DNA of 64,000 bases from SIG77 sp045589595 (GTDB lineage: Bacteria > Verrucomicrobiota > Lentisphaeria > Victivallales > UBA1829): assembly GCA_045589595.1 (NCBI GenBank), contig JAZNPK010000042.1, forward strand, positions 1-64,000, written 5' to 3'. Shown here piece by piece: positions 47,832-57,198 of the stretch. A program made the translations under genes and the position numbers. Each line of letters begins with the position of its first letter. Position 1 is the stretch's first letter. Under the pieces are notes generated by a model. The model was not told where the DNA came from and did not search any database. It was given only the letters and a program-made list of their open reading frames with translations.

Positions 47832-49217
47832 ATGGAAACGAAATCGCGTGAACTTTTTGCATCGCGTATCGGTTTTATTCTGATGAGTGCAGGTTGTGCC
47901 ATCGGTCTGGGGAATGTCTGGCGTTTTCCGTATATTGTCGGTAAATATGGCGGCGGTTTATTTGTTCTGCTTTATCTGTTCTTTCTGATCGTGCTTGGCT
48001 ATCCCTGTTTGCTGATGGAACTCTCGTTGGGGCGAGCCGGACGCAGCACCTATCCCGGCGCGTTCCGGAATCTTCAGGATCCTGCGATCCGTTTCCGCTG
48101 GGCGGGATTCGGACATGTTTTATTTTCGGGGAATCTTCTGCTTCTGATGTTCTACACGGCGGTTACGGGTTGGCTGATGGCGTATGCGGTCCGTTTTCTC
48201 CGTGGAGATTTTATGAAACTGGATGTTGCCGGATGTCAGCAAGCCTTCGGCACGTTTCTGGATTCGCCCGGTGAACAGACTTTTTATATGCTTCTTGCGC
48301 TGGTGATCACGGTCGTGATCTGTATCGGCGGGGTTCGGAAGACCATTGAAAAATCCATCAAACTGATGATGGTCGGTCTGTTTCTGCTTTTGATGTTTCT
48401 GGTGATCCGTTCACTCTGTCTGCCGGATGCGTGGGATGGAGTCGTCTTTTTCCTGAAGCCGTCGGCGGAAGCCATTTCTGAAAACGGTTTTGCACAAACG
48501 TTGCATGCGGCGATGGCACAGGCATTTTTTACATTGAGTATCGGGATCGGCAGTATTGCTGTCTGCGGCAGTTATATGAACCGCGACCGTTCTCTGCCGC
48601 AGGAAGGTTTGTGGATCCTTGTGCTTGATACTTTTATGGCGATCTGTTCCGGCTTGATCATCTTCCCCGGTTGTGCATCTTTCGGGATTTCTCCGGGGGC
48701 GGGTCCCGCGCTGATCTTTGTTACGCTGCCCAATGTTTTCCGCGATATGAGCGGCGGTCTTTTCTGGGGGACATTGTTCTTTATCTTCCTCTTTATCGCA
48801 GCATTGTCCACGCTGATTGCCGTTTTTGAAAATCTTGTGGCGTTCGGAATGGATGAATTCAAGTTGAGCCGCAAGCGTTCCTGCGGGATCGCCGGTGTAC
48901 TGCTGGCTGTCCTTTCCATGCCCTGTATTCTGGGATTCAATCTCTGGCGTTCCTTCCAGCCGCTGGGGAAGGGGAGCAATATTCTTGATCTGGAGGATTT
49001 TCTTGTCAGCGACAACCTGCTGCCGCTGGGTGCATTGTATCTGACGATCTTCTGTACAAACCGTATCGGCTGGGGGATGGATCCATTTTATACGGAAGTC
49101 AATGCCGGAAACGGTTGGCATCTGCCCCGTATGATCCAACCGTATCTGCGTTGGGGATTGCCGGTTGTGATCCTGCTGATCTGGATCACCGGACTTGCAA
49201 AAAGATTTCTGCTCTGA
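47832..49217 (+). CDS. Sodium-dependent neurotransmitter-symporter family (NSS/SNF) transporter
   Basis: A 461-residue inner-membrane symporter of the LeuT fold with about 11-12 membrane helices. The TM1 signature RIGFILMSAGCAIGLGNVWRFPY includes the unwound G-x-G-N-V-W-R-F-P-Y sodium- and substrate-binding segment. Bacterial members take up amino acids such as leucine, tryptophan or tyrosine with sodium; the substrate is not predictable here. AGGAG is about 10 nt before the ATG. It has its own promoter and is separated from the GH10 operon by the structured element. It converges on rsmB with an 11 bp gap and no visible terminator. Confidence 0.94.
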   Translation: METKSRELFASRIGFILMSAGCAIGLGNVWRFPYIVGKYGGGLFVLLYLFFLIVLGYPCLLMELSLGRAGRSTYPGAFRNLQDPAIRFRWAGFGHVLFSGNLLLLMFYTAVTGWLMAYAVRFLRGDFMKLDVAGCQQAFGTFLDSPGEQTFYMLLALVITVVICIGGVRKTIEKSIKLMMVGLFLLLMFLVIRSLCLPDAWDGVVFFLKPSAEAISENGFAQTLHAAMAQAFFTLSIGIGSIAVCGSYMNRDRSLPQEGLWILVLDTFMAICSGLIIFPGCASFGISPGAGPALIFVTLPNVFRDMSGGLFWGTLFFIFLFIAALSTLIAVFENLVAFGMDEFKLSRKRSCGIAGVLLAVLSMPCILGFNLWRSFQPLGKGSNILDLEDFLVSDNLLPLGALYLTIFCTNRIGWGMDPFYTEVNAGNGWHLPRMIQPYLRWGLPVVILLIWITGLAKRFLL

Positions 49218-49228
49218 CGGATCTGTTC

Positions 49229-50491
49229 TTACACTTTGCGGCGGAGCAGAGCCGCATACGCACCGTCATGCAGTTCTGACGGCAGCAGCAGTCTGGAGCG
49301 TTCCAGAACAAAATCGCTGTGCGTTTCCAGAAAATCTGCGATCTGCAGATCATCTTCTTCCGGCTCGATACTGCAGGTGGAATAAAGCAGTTGTCCGCCC
49401 GGTTTCACCAGTGCAGACAACGCACAAAGGATTTGTTTCTGAAGTTTTACGGTATCTGCCAGACGGTTTTCAGTAAAACGCCACGGCGCATCCGGTCTGC
49501 GTCTGTAAACGCCGCTGTTGGTACACGGCACGTCCGCCAGAATAAAATGGAATGTGCCGGGTGTGAAAGGCGGTTTGACCGCATCTGCCGCGATCCCTCT
49601 GCTGCGGACACCTGCACGCTGAAGATTTTTATTCAACTGGAACAACCGTTTCTGAGATCTGTCGCAAACGGTCAGTTTGACTTTTGACGGTTCTGTGATA
49701 TCCGCAAGCATCACGGCTTTTCCGCCGGGAGCCGCACAGGCATCCAGCAGATATCCGGCGGGCGCTTCCTCCAGCAGACTGAAGGGCAGGGCTGTTGCCG
49801 GATCCTGAATGTAAAGACGCGCTTTTTCCAGATAATTGCCGCTGAAAAGAACGCCGGGATCTTTCATCTCATAAAACCGGAAAGATCCGGTATGATCCAT
49901 AGTCTGCATCTGCACGGCTCCGGCAGATTCCAGTTCTGCAGCCGCGCTTTCGTCACGGAGACGAAATGTCATTGCCGGATTACTGGCAAAAAGTGAGGTG
50001 AGGCGCTGCATCGTTTCTTCGCCGAGAGCCGCCTGCCAACGCTGTTTCAGCAGATCGGGGAAGGAAACGGGGATCTTTTCCGGATCAAATGATTTGTCAC
50101 GCAGAAAGGACCGGAGCATGGCATTGACAAAACCGCCGCCGCCCGGACCGCGCAAGGCTTTCCCGGTTTCCACCGCAATGTTCACAGCAGACTGAGGCGC
50201 GATCCCCGTCTGGAAAAAGATCTGAGTCGCAGCACACGCCACCAGCAGACGCATATCCTGCCGGACGCGTTCATGTTTGGCATGTTTCTGGATCAGTCCG
50301 TCAATAAAGCCTTTATGTCGGAAATATTCAAAGAGAAGGTCGGAAACTGCCGCCCGTTCCGGCGCACCGGATTCCCGGAGATCGTCCAGCAGCACGTCCA
50401 GCGTCAGTTCATCGTTTTCCCATGACGCCGCCAGATCCATGGCGGTCGTAAGGATCCTGCCGGAAATACCGCTTGTTTTCTTCATGGTCAT
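49229..50491 (-). CDS. rsmB: 16S rRNA m5C967-type methyltransferase (RsmB/Sun family)
   Basis: A 420-residue SAM-dependent cytosine-5 rRNA methyltransferase. An N-terminal NusB-like helical domain (about 10-140) precedes the catalytic Rossmann fold: DACAAPGGKAVMLA (SAM motif I), DVPCTNSGVYRRRPD holding one catalytic cysteine, and LLYSTCSIEPEE holding the other. Both cysteines needed by m5C methyltransferases are present. The start ATG overlaps the aroA stop by 4 bp (ATGA); a second ATG two codons later is equally possible. It is the last gene of the lptD-aroA-rsmB run. Confidence 0.92.
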   Translation of the reverse strand: MTMKKTSGISGRILTTAMDLAASWENDELTLDVLLDDLRESGAPERAAVSDLLFEYFRHKGFIDGLIQKHAKHERVRQDMRLLVACAATQIFFQTGIAPQSAVNIAVETGKALRGPGGGGFVNAMLRSFLRDKSFDPEKIPVSFPDLLKQRWQAALGEETMQRLTSLFASNPAMTFRLRDESAAAELESAGAVQMQTMDHTGSFRFYEMKDPGVLFSGNYLEKARLYIQDPATALPFSLLEEAPAGYLLDACAAPGGKAVMLADITEPSKVKLTVCDRSQKRLFQLNKNLQRAGVRSRGIAADAVKPPFTPGTFHFILADVPCTNSGVYRRRPDAPWRFTENRLADTVKLQKQILCALSALVKPGGQLLYSTCSIEPEEDDLQIADFLETHSDFVLERSRLLLPSELHDGAYAALLRRKV

Positions 50492-51768
50492 GCCTGCACA
50501 AAATTTGCACCGAGTGCGGAGAAATCATCAAAGAATCCGGGATATGTCACCGATGCGGCATCAGCATCACGGATCACACTGACATCATTGGCTTTTTTGG
50601 CTGCCATAGCGGCAATCGCAAGCGCCATAGCGATCCGGTGATCCTTGTAGCTGTTCAGTTCCCGGGAGGCATGAAGGGCGCCGCCCGTAACAGCCATACC
50701 ATCTTCAAATTCTTCCACTTTCACGCCCATCTTGCGCAGTTCTGTCGTCATACAGGCGATCCGGTCAGTTTCTTTGATCCGGGCTTGAGGAATGTTGCGG
50801 AACACACTTCTTCCGGATGCACAAGCCGCCGCAACTGCCATCACTGGCAGAGCATCGGGCGTGGCATTCAAGTCCAGATCGACCGCTTTCAGATTGCCGC
50901 CCTTGACCACGACTTTTTCTTTGGTGATGGAAATGGATGCCCCCATCTTTTTCAGATAGAGAAAAACTTCTTTATCGCCTTGAGGATCCGAGAAATCCAA
51001 GCCCCGGATCTCCACCTTTCCGCCGCAGATCGCAGCTGCAACAAGGGGGAAACATGCCGTTGAAAAGTCGCCGGGGATCCGGACAGTGAACGGTTTGTAA
51101 GACTGATTCCCTTTGATGGCAAAGTGCATATATCTGGCATCGTGCGTCACGGCAACATCTTCCCGTTTGAGCCAATCAAGCGTCATATTGACATAGGGGA
51201 TCTCGTTCAGGTCCTTGACCAGCAGGAGAGTATTGATCTTTGCCAGCGGAGCCACCAGCAGCAGGGCTGACAGATATTGGGATGTCGTACCATCCACAAA
51301 TGCTTCACCCCCGATCACCGGTCCGTGGACCGTCAGCGGGCATTTTCCGTTGGTGGATGCGGCTTTGATCCCCAGGGACCGCAGCGCATCCAGAAGGGGC
51401 GCCATGTGACGGGTCCGCAACGAGTCGTCACCATCAAATGAGATCGGGCTGTCGCCTAATGCGGCAATGGCGGAAAAAAGACGCAACCCGGTTCCGGAAT
51501 TCCCCATATCAAGGGTTCCCGCAGGTGTCAGGATGTTACCGGCAGTGCCGCAGATCTTCCATGCAGTATCATCGCCGCGTTTCACCCAAGCGCCGAGAGC
51601 GGCGGCGGCATTGAGACAGGATAACGTATCTTCAGAGATCAGCGGTGCTTCGATCACAGATGCACCGCGGGCAAGTGTTGCAATGGCAATGGCACGGATC
51701 GTATGGGATTTTGATCCCGGTATATCGATGACACCATTCAACTTGGAAGGTAAAACATGAAGCTGCAT
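50488..51768 (-). CDS. aroA: 3-phosphoshikimate 1-carboxyvinyltransferase (EPSP synthase)
   Basis: Transfers enolpyruvyl from PEP to shikimate-3-phosphate in the chorismate pathway. The 426-residue product has IPGSKSHTIRA near the N-terminus, LDMGNSGTGLRLF (PEP-binding loop) and the C-terminal RIKETDRIACM and DHRIAMALAIA motifs. The fold is two inverse alpha/beta domains. The GNSGTG loop lacks the usual GNAGT alanine; this serine variant occurs in a minority of AroA sequences and could alter inhibitor sensitivity, which is inference. It lies 46 bp after the lptD-like gene. Confidence 0.95.
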   Translation of the reverse strand: MQLHVLPSKLNGVIDIPGSKSHTIRAIAIATLARGASVIEAPLISEDTLSCLNAAAALGAWVKRGDDTAWKICGTAGNILTPAGTLDMGNSGTGLRLFSAIAALGDSPISFDGDDSLRTRHMAPLLDALRSLGIKAASTNGKCPLTVHGPVIGGEAFVDGTTSQYLSALLLVAPLAKINTLLLVKDLNEIPYVNMTLDWLKREDVAVTHDARYMHFAIKGNQSYKPFTVRIPGDFSTACFPLVAAAICGGKVEIRGLDFSDPQGDKEVFLYLKKMGASISITKEKVVVKGGNLKAVDLDLNATPDALPVMAVAAACASGRSVFRNIPQARIKETDRIACMTTELRKMGVKVEEFEDGMAVTGGALHASRELNSYKDHRIAMALAIAAMAAKKANDVSVIRDADAASVTYPGFFDDFSALGANFVQA

Positions 51769-51814
51769 ATTATGAAACTTTCAACTTGTTCTGGGATTGG
51801 GACGCACTGCGGGA

Positions 51815-54448
51815 TCAGTCATCCTGATTGTTCTGACCGAACTGGATGCCGGGCATGGCAGTCAATGAGGCAAAAACCGCAAAATAGTTGTCGTATCGCT
51901 TATTGTTGCGCTTGCCGCCGCGTTCGCCTTTTCTGCCGAACTCAAACTGGACAAGCCAACAATGGAAGTTGCGTTTGAAACCGAGCGCCACATCCCGCAT
52001 GATCGCAGCATCCACATCGTAATCAAAACGGATGTAGCCGGTCAGTTTGGGATCGATGTAGGTCGGGAATTCCAAACCGCCTGTAAAATCCTGTCCGCGC
52101 TCGTATGAAGTATAGAAGAGAGATGTAGCATTGACAGCCGAGAGAGTGGATCCCATGGAAAATGCGCTCCGCTGGACATAATCATCGTTGTAGGAATACC
52201 CCATATAGATCCGCCAGTCGGGAGCGAACTTCCAGCTGAAATTTGCTTCGAGACGGTTCAGATATTTCCAGCGGGACACCCCGGGGCGGTCATCGGCATA
52301 CCGGTTGCCGCGCTGGGGCAGGGAGTCATGATCATTGGTCTGCCCGAGGTCAAAGAGAGCCGCCACGGAAAGGGTCAGATCCTGTGTCGGTCTGAACCGG
52401 AGAATGGTTCCGAAGTCGCCGATATGATTGAAGCCTTCCGCTTTATACACAAAGCAATCCCAATATGTTTCCAGAGAGAACCATTCGTAAACATTGTTGC
52501 CGCGCCGCGTCTGCAAACGGTTGACAAGACCGAGGCGGACAAAGTTTGTTTTGGAGATCCTGTCGATTTCATCAAAGTAGTAAAGGTGTTTTGCGGATAC
52601 TGTCGGTTTGGGAATGAAAGTGTAGTTCACATAGGGGACCACCACATGACGCAAGCCGTCAAGACCGAAGAACTCACTCTTCAAATCCTGCCATGTACGG
52701 TAGAATTTAGTATTGACTTCCACCCCGAGTTCACCGGCAAACCGGAATTTTGCGCCGCCATCATCATCGTAATTTTTCACAAACACATTGGGCTGACCAT
52801 CCACGGCATTCGCGCGGAACATATCGGTCAGATCAGTGGATGTGATACTCTTTTTCGATGTCTGGGAGTAAGCGGTGAAACGCATACCGGCACGGGGAAT
52901 GATGTTGATATTGAACAGTTTGATCGGATAGTAGAACATGTGCAGAGAGTCGAACCGGAATGCATCATAATCCTTCGGTGTTTTCCGGTTGCCGTAAATG
53001 GTGTCGCGGTCAAAATCGCGCCATTTGGTCCGGTAATATCCGCCGGTAGTCTCGCCCTGATAATAAAGGTTGGCGAAGAGTTCCTGACGCTGGAAATCCA
53101 GTCTCATTTCCGGCAGACGCTCCACCGTGGTATAGAAATCATTGACACGCAGCGTGCTGTAAATGGATGCGGTAAAGCGGTCGAACTGCTGTTCGAGAGA
53201 GAAGAAGGTGGGCGGTTCCAGTTCAGAACGGTAACGGTTGGAAAAGAAATCGTTGAGGAAATTGTAGTCGCTGATCACATCGATCTGACCACGGAAATCA
53301 AGCCGGTTCGTGATGTGTGTGACATTGGAAAGTTTGAATTCGTATCTGTTTTTCGGGATCGCAAGGCGGGAATCGTTGATCTGCCAGTCTCCGGTGAGAT
53401 TGTGTTTGTGGTCGAAAGACCGGTAGGGACGCTTGTCACGGATGCCGTAAAAGAACAGGTCCGTGGATGATTCCGGCGTAACGAAATCCACCATTGTCCC
53501 GTAACCGAAACCGCGCCATTCGTAAAAGTCAGCCAGAACATTGACGTTCAGATAAGGTTCATCCAGAATGTGGAAATTTTTGGAAAGTTTGACATAGAAG
53601 CCCCAGTCATTTCCGCCGTCACCGATCTCGATCCTGCCGCCGAAACCGCCGTCTTCCGGTGCCTTGTAAAGCGCGGGGAACCAGAACACAGGCACTCCCC
53701 AGAGTTCCAGGAATGTGTGCTGCGTCAGGATCGTGGAATCGCCTTTGTCCGCCTTGAAGTTGAAGATCCCGCTTTTGGAACGGGAGGGGAGGATCATTGC
53801 TTTTTTCGCAGACAGGGCGTAATGATCATGATCATCGATCAGGTAATTACATGTGGAAAAACGGACATCACGCAGATTGAAGGATCCATCGTTGCGCCGT
53901 TCGGCACGGGCGCCGGTCGCATAAAGAACGCCCTCTTTCAGCGTGAAGTCTTTGAACAGGATCGCGCCGCTCTTCATGTTGAAAAACGCCCGTTCCGCTT
54001 TCAGATAAGTGGATGTTTTCGTTGTCGATACGGAAATATACGGTTTGCCGTTATCATCCACACCGGCTCCGGTCTTCCGGATAATGCGATAGGGGTCGCG
54101 GACGGCTTTGTCGTATTCTTTGGGCGAGAGCCTGCCGGGATTGGTAACGCGCACTGTGTATGTCACATTGCCGGAAAGGTCCACATCCTGCGCGTCAAGG
54201 TTGAAGATCGCTTTGTCTGCAGTAAGCAGAGCGGTGCCGAAATGGATCACCACATGACCGCGTGCGATCACATTGCTGCCGATATATTCGTATGAATCAG
54301 CGGTGGAGTCGATCCGCTCCACTGCCCCCTGACGGTTCATGATCTTGTCAAAGGGGGCGGCATAAGTCACTGCCGGGGAGAAGACAAAGGCGAAGCAGCA
54401 CAGAATGAAGGCTGCGGTCATATATCGAAGCAACGTTGTCGTTTTCAA
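51815..54448 (-). CDS. lptD: LPS-assembly protein LptD-like (OstA family)
   Basis: An 877-residue outer-membrane protein that would insert lipopolysaccharide into the outer leaflet. A signal peptide (about 1-30, cleavage near VTYAAP) is followed by an OstA beta-jellyroll (about 40-220, SNVIARGHVVIHFGTALLTADKAIFN, ATGARAERRNDGSFNLRDVRFSTC) and a large C-terminal barrel of aromatic-rich strands ending near MPGIQFGQ. The start is TTG at 54448 with AGG at 7 nt; ATG 54421 lacks a site. The disulphide cysteines of E. coli LptD are not obvious. It heads the lptD-aroA-rsmB operon with a strong promoter. Confidence 0.85.
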   Translation of the reverse strand: MKTTTLLRYMTAAFILCCFAFVFSPAVTYAAPFDKIMNRQGAVERIDSTADSYEYIGSNVIARGHVVIHFGTALLTADKAIFNLDAQDVDLSGNVTYTVRVTNPGRLSPKEYDKAVRDPYRIIRKTGAGVDDNGKPYISVSTTKTSTYLKAERAFFNMKSGAILFKDFTLKEGVLYATGARAERRNDGSFNLRDVRFSTCNYLIDDHDHYALSAKKAMILPSRSKSGIFNFKADKGDSTILTQHTFLELWGVPVFWFPALYKAPEDGGFGGRIEIGDGGNDWGFYVKLSKNFHILDEPYLNVNVLADFYEWRGFGYGTMVDFVTPESSTDLFFYGIRDKRPYRSFDHKHNLTGDWQINDSRLAIPKNRYEFKLSNVTHITNRLDFRGQIDVISDYNFLNDFFSNRYRSELEPPTFFSLEQQFDRFTASIYSTLRVNDFYTTVERLPEMRLDFQRQELFANLYYQGETTGGYYRTKWRDFDRDTIYGNRKTPKDYDAFRFDSLHMFYYPIKLFNINIIPRAGMRFTAYSQTSKKSITSTDLTDMFRANAVDGQPNVFVKNYDDDGGAKFRFAGELGVEVNTKFYRTWQDLKSEFFGLDGLRHVVVPYVNYTFIPKPTVSAKHLYYFDEIDRISKTNFVRLGLVNRLQTRRGNNVYEWFSLETYWDCFVYKAEGFNHIGDFGTILRFRPTQDLTLSVAALFDLGQTNDHDSLPQRGNRYADDRPGVSRWKYLNRLEANFSWKFAPDWRIYMGYSYNDDYVQRSAFSMGSTLSAVNATSLFYTSYERGQDFTGGLEFPTYIDPKLTGYIRFDYDVDAAIMRDVALGFKRNFHCWLVQFEFGRKGERGGKRNNKRYDNYFAVFASLTAMPGIQFGQNNQDD

Positions 54449-54495
54449 AGCGTACCTGCTGTTCTTTTTTTATTTTAAATGTAAATTTATCCGTA

Positions 54496-54524
54496 AATAT
54501 ATCACCTGTTTCCGGCTTTTTCAA
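54496..54524 (-). promoter_or_regulatory. Promoter of the lptD-aroA-rsmB operon
   Basis: On the minus strand TTGAAA (54519-54524), 17 bp, TATATT (54496-54501), about 48 bp before the TTG start. Confidence 0.65.
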
Positions 54525-54633
54525 CGCATCTGATGATGAATTTGATATTTTTTTTATTTTTTACTTGATTTTTTCCGGATATGCGGCAAAATTACCATTG
54601 AAAAGTAAAAGTCAGAAAACGAAAGGTGACATT

Positions 54634-55344
54634 ATGAAAAAAGCTGTTCAGGACCTTCTCACGCTGCAGGAAGTCGATATGCGCATCCGCAATCTCAACA
54701 TCCGTCTCCAGACGATCCCCGGGGAACGCGCAAAGATCGTTGCGGAGTTTGATACAGTGAGAAAAGCCTATGCCGCCGCTCAGGCTGCAGTGCAGAATGT
54801 GGAGAAACAGATCCGTGCATGTCAACTGGAAAACGCATCGGAACAGGAGAATCTGAAGAACAGCCGCATCCGCTCGGCAACGATAAAAAAGATGGCAGAA
54901 TTCGAAGCGATCAACACCCAGATCGCCAACAGCGAAAAACGCATTTCCGAACTGGAGACCCGGGAACTGGAATTGTACGACGAACTGGAAAAAGTCAAGG
55001 CTTCTGAACTCAAAGTCAGCCGTTCTTATAAAGCAACCGGCAGACTTGCCCAGGGGGAGGTCCGGGAACTGGATGCCCTCAAGGAAAAGATCATAGCGGA
55101 GATCAAAATAAAAATGACAGAATCCGCCGCGCTGGAAAAGAATATTTCCCAATCAACCCTCAGTCAGTACAAGCGGATCCTTTCCTCCGGAAAAGGGGAG
55201 CCAGTCAATGCGATCCGGAACGGAGTCTGCAGCAACTGCAATCTGCGACTGACGCCCCAGACATTGAACGAAGCGACCAAAGGCAACATCCTTGTCTGTG
55301 AGCATTGTTCCTACTTTATCTACGATCCGGACGCAGAACAATAA
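54634..55344 (+). CDS. Coiled-coil zinc-ribbon protein (DUF164/CT398-like)
   Basis: A 236-residue protein. Residues 1-180 form a long antiparallel coiled coil rich in E, K, A and L. The C-terminus holds a C4 zinc ribbon: CSNCNLRL and CEHCSYFIY. The arrangement matches the C4-type zinc-ribbon family represented by chlamydial CT398, reported to interact with sigma-54 and flagellar or secretion parts; the role here is unknown. ATG at 54634 with AAAGGTG is used; the longer reading begins inside the promoter spacer. It stands alone, converging on the PHP gene 3 bp away. Confidence 0.82.
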   Translation: MKKAVQDLLTLQEVDMRIRNLNIRLQTIPGERAKIVAEFDTVRKAYAAAQAAVQNVEKQIRACQLENASEQENLKNSRIRSATIKKMAEFEAINTQIANSEKRISELETRELELYDELEKVKASELKVSRSYKATGRLAQGEVRELDALKEKIIAEIKIKMTESAALEKNISQSTLSQYKRILSSGKGEPVNAIRNGVCSNCNLRLTPQTLNEATKGNILVCEHCSYFIYDPDAEQ

Positions 55345-55347
55345 ACG

Positions 55348-56154
55348 TCATTCAGCCATCATAAACGGTGAGAGATCCGCAGCCGTGATCCCTGCTTCGA
55401 CGGCAAAACGGGCAGTTTCCGCCATAAGTTCAAATTGACTTCTGTTGTGGGAATCACTGCCGAAAGTGAATTTGCATCCAGCCGTTTTCGCTGCGGACAT
55501 GATCCGGAGATAAGCGTCTCTGTTTGCCGGATCGGCAATAGCTTTTTTCGCGATGACAGACCCGTTGAGTTCCATTGCAACGTGATTTTCTGCCGCCATC
55601 CGCAGACTTTCGGTCAGCTCATTTTCAGAAATCAGCGCCACCGCATCCGCATAGACCGGCTCAAAAGAATAAGGCCAGAGGGGATGGACCAGAATATCCG
55701 CCAGACCGCTTACGGCAGCCGCTCTGAAAAATGTCATCATGTGTTTTGCCAGTGCAGACGGCGTCTGATCTTCCGGCTGTGCCACAAAACTTTTCATGTG
55801 AAAGTGGTCACTGGCAAGAAGAACAAGATCCATCTGCGCTTTGATCTCCGGCGTGATGCTGAAGATCTCCGGCGTCTGCATATCCGCTTCACAACCGAAC
55901 AGAACATTCAGCGGCAGATCGCTCCGTCCGGCAAAACGGGCTTTCTGTTTCAGGATCGGCACACTTGTCTGGGGCGCGTACCACGTTGAACCGGGATGAT
56001 CGGGATTATCCCAGATGTGATCCGTAAACGCGATTTTTTGCAGATGTTTTTCATTTGCAAGAAATTCGATCAGTTTTTCCGGCGTCTGCTCCGGGTCGGT
56101 GCAACATTCGGAAAGAGTCGTATGGATATGAAGATCGGCAGTAAAATGCAACAT
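55348..56154 (-). CDS. PHP-domain phosphoesterase (histidinol-phosphatase-like)
   Basis: A 268-residue PHP-family metal-dependent hydrolase. HIH near the start (DLHIHTTLSECC), FTDHIW, the GCEADM segment, HPLWPY and FGSDSHN supply the usual trinuclear metal ligands in order. Candidate functions include histidinol phosphatase and other phosphoesterases; substrates cannot be told from motifs. ATG 56154 is chosen; an in-frame TTG at 56166 adds four residues. Neither has a good ribosome-binding site. It lies 35 bp downstream of the ferredoxin-nitroreductase gene and may be co-transcribed with it. Confidence 0.83.
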   Translation of the reverse strand: MLHFTADLHIHTTLSECCTDPEQTPEKLIEFLANEKHLQKIAFTDHIWDNPDHPGSTWYAPQTSVPILKQKARFAGRSDLPLNVLFGCEADMQTPEIFSITPEIKAQMDLVLLASDHFHMKSFVAQPEDQTPSALAKHMMTFFRAAAVSGLADILVHPLWPYSFEPVYADAVALISENELTESLRMAAENHVAMELNGSVIAKKAIADPANRDAYLRIMSAAKTAGCKFTFGSDSHNRSQFELMAETARFAVEAGITAADLSPFMMAE

Positions 56155-56189
56155 TTTTATTCTCAAGAAGTTATGCTTTTTTTGTTATT

Positions 56190-57050
56190 TCAGAACATAT
56201 CATCGGCAACAGCCTGGGTAATATGTACCGGATCGGGATCACCGGTGCGGGGATACACCACATCCGTTTCCCCGAAAAGAATGGCGTAACCCGGCTTGTA
56301 TCCCTCGGGGATGCGGAAGATCTTCAGCATATCCGGCAGCAGATCCCGCCACATAAACAGGATCCTTCCGAACCAGCAGGTCCCCAACCCTTTTGAGCGG
56401 GCGAGCAGTTCAAAATAGGACACAGCGATCAGCGGGTCTGCATCGGGGCAGGGGGCATTGGCGGGGACGGACACCATCAGCATGTGGGGAGCGGTACGGA
56501 AAACGGGATCTTTTCCCGCTTTGTGCTGAAGGTAAATATTTTCAAAACGGGAGCGCTGTTCATCGCTGATCCCGCCGTTTTCAAAGAGATCCCGGACCTG
56601 ACTGTAAATCCTGTTGCGGTAAGCGGACATGACATCGATATCATCGATCACACTGAAGTGCAGCTGGTGAAAATTCACCCCGGTCGGCACATACCGCATG
56701 GCATCCAGCAGCCAGTTGAGAACAGCACGATCCACATTTTTCTGTTTGTAATCCCGGACGGAACGGCGGGAACGTATCAGGCTCAGGAGAGAATCAGCAG
56801 AAGGCAGATCGGTGTTTGCCGGAAGACAACGGGCGGGATCGATACCATCCACCGAGATGGCGGCGACCGGACAGATCATCAGGCAGTGGCGGCAGTGCAT
56901 ACAGCGGTCAGTTCCGCCGTCGGGCGCGACCCGCGGCAGTCCGGTGGCGGGATCGGGTTCGATCGCCCGGTTCTGGCAGTCCGCAGTACATTTTCCGCAG
57001 CGGATACATTTTGCGGGATCGACAGTAAATTGAATGGAGTCTTTGTACAT
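56190..57050 (-). CDS. Ferredoxin-nitroreductase fusion
   Basis: A 286-residue two-domain protein. Residues 1-75 hold two 4Fe-4S clusters, CIRCGKCTADC and CMHCRHCLMIC. Residues 85-286 are a nitroreductase-type FMN domain beginning with IRSRRSVRDYKQ and including PTGVNFHQLHF and GLGTCWFGR. Such fusions pass electrons from reduced ferredoxin to flavin substrates in anaerobes; the acceptor is unknown. ATG at 57050, with GGAAAG 9 nt upstream, is preferred over ATG 57059 and over a far-upstream ATG that would extend through hydrophobic spacer sequence. It is divergent from the DUF4105 gene. Confidence 0.9.
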   Translation of the reverse strand: MYKDSIQFTVDPAKCIRCGKCTADCQNRAIEPDPATGLPRVAPDGGTDRCMHCRHCLMICPVAAISVDGIDPARCLPANTDLPSADSLLSLIRSRRSVRDYKQKNVDRAVLNWLLDAMRYVPTGVNFHQLHFSVIDDIDVMSAYRNRIYSQVRDLFENGGISDEQRSRFENIYLQHKAGKDPVFRTAPHMLMVSVPANAPCPDADPLIAVSYFELLARSKGLGTCWFGRILFMWRDLLPDMLKIFRIPEGYKPGYAILFGETDVVYPRTGDPDPVHITQAVADDMF

Positions 57051-57198
57051 GATGATCATCTTTCCGGTTGTGTCGGTTGTTTTTGTTCTTCTGCATAAAA
57101 ATAATATGATAATGACAAAAAAGCAAGCAGGGCAGTTGAAAAAAACATAAATGAGAATTATATTCCACGGTAAACATTTTACATTGAGGAGAAATCTG

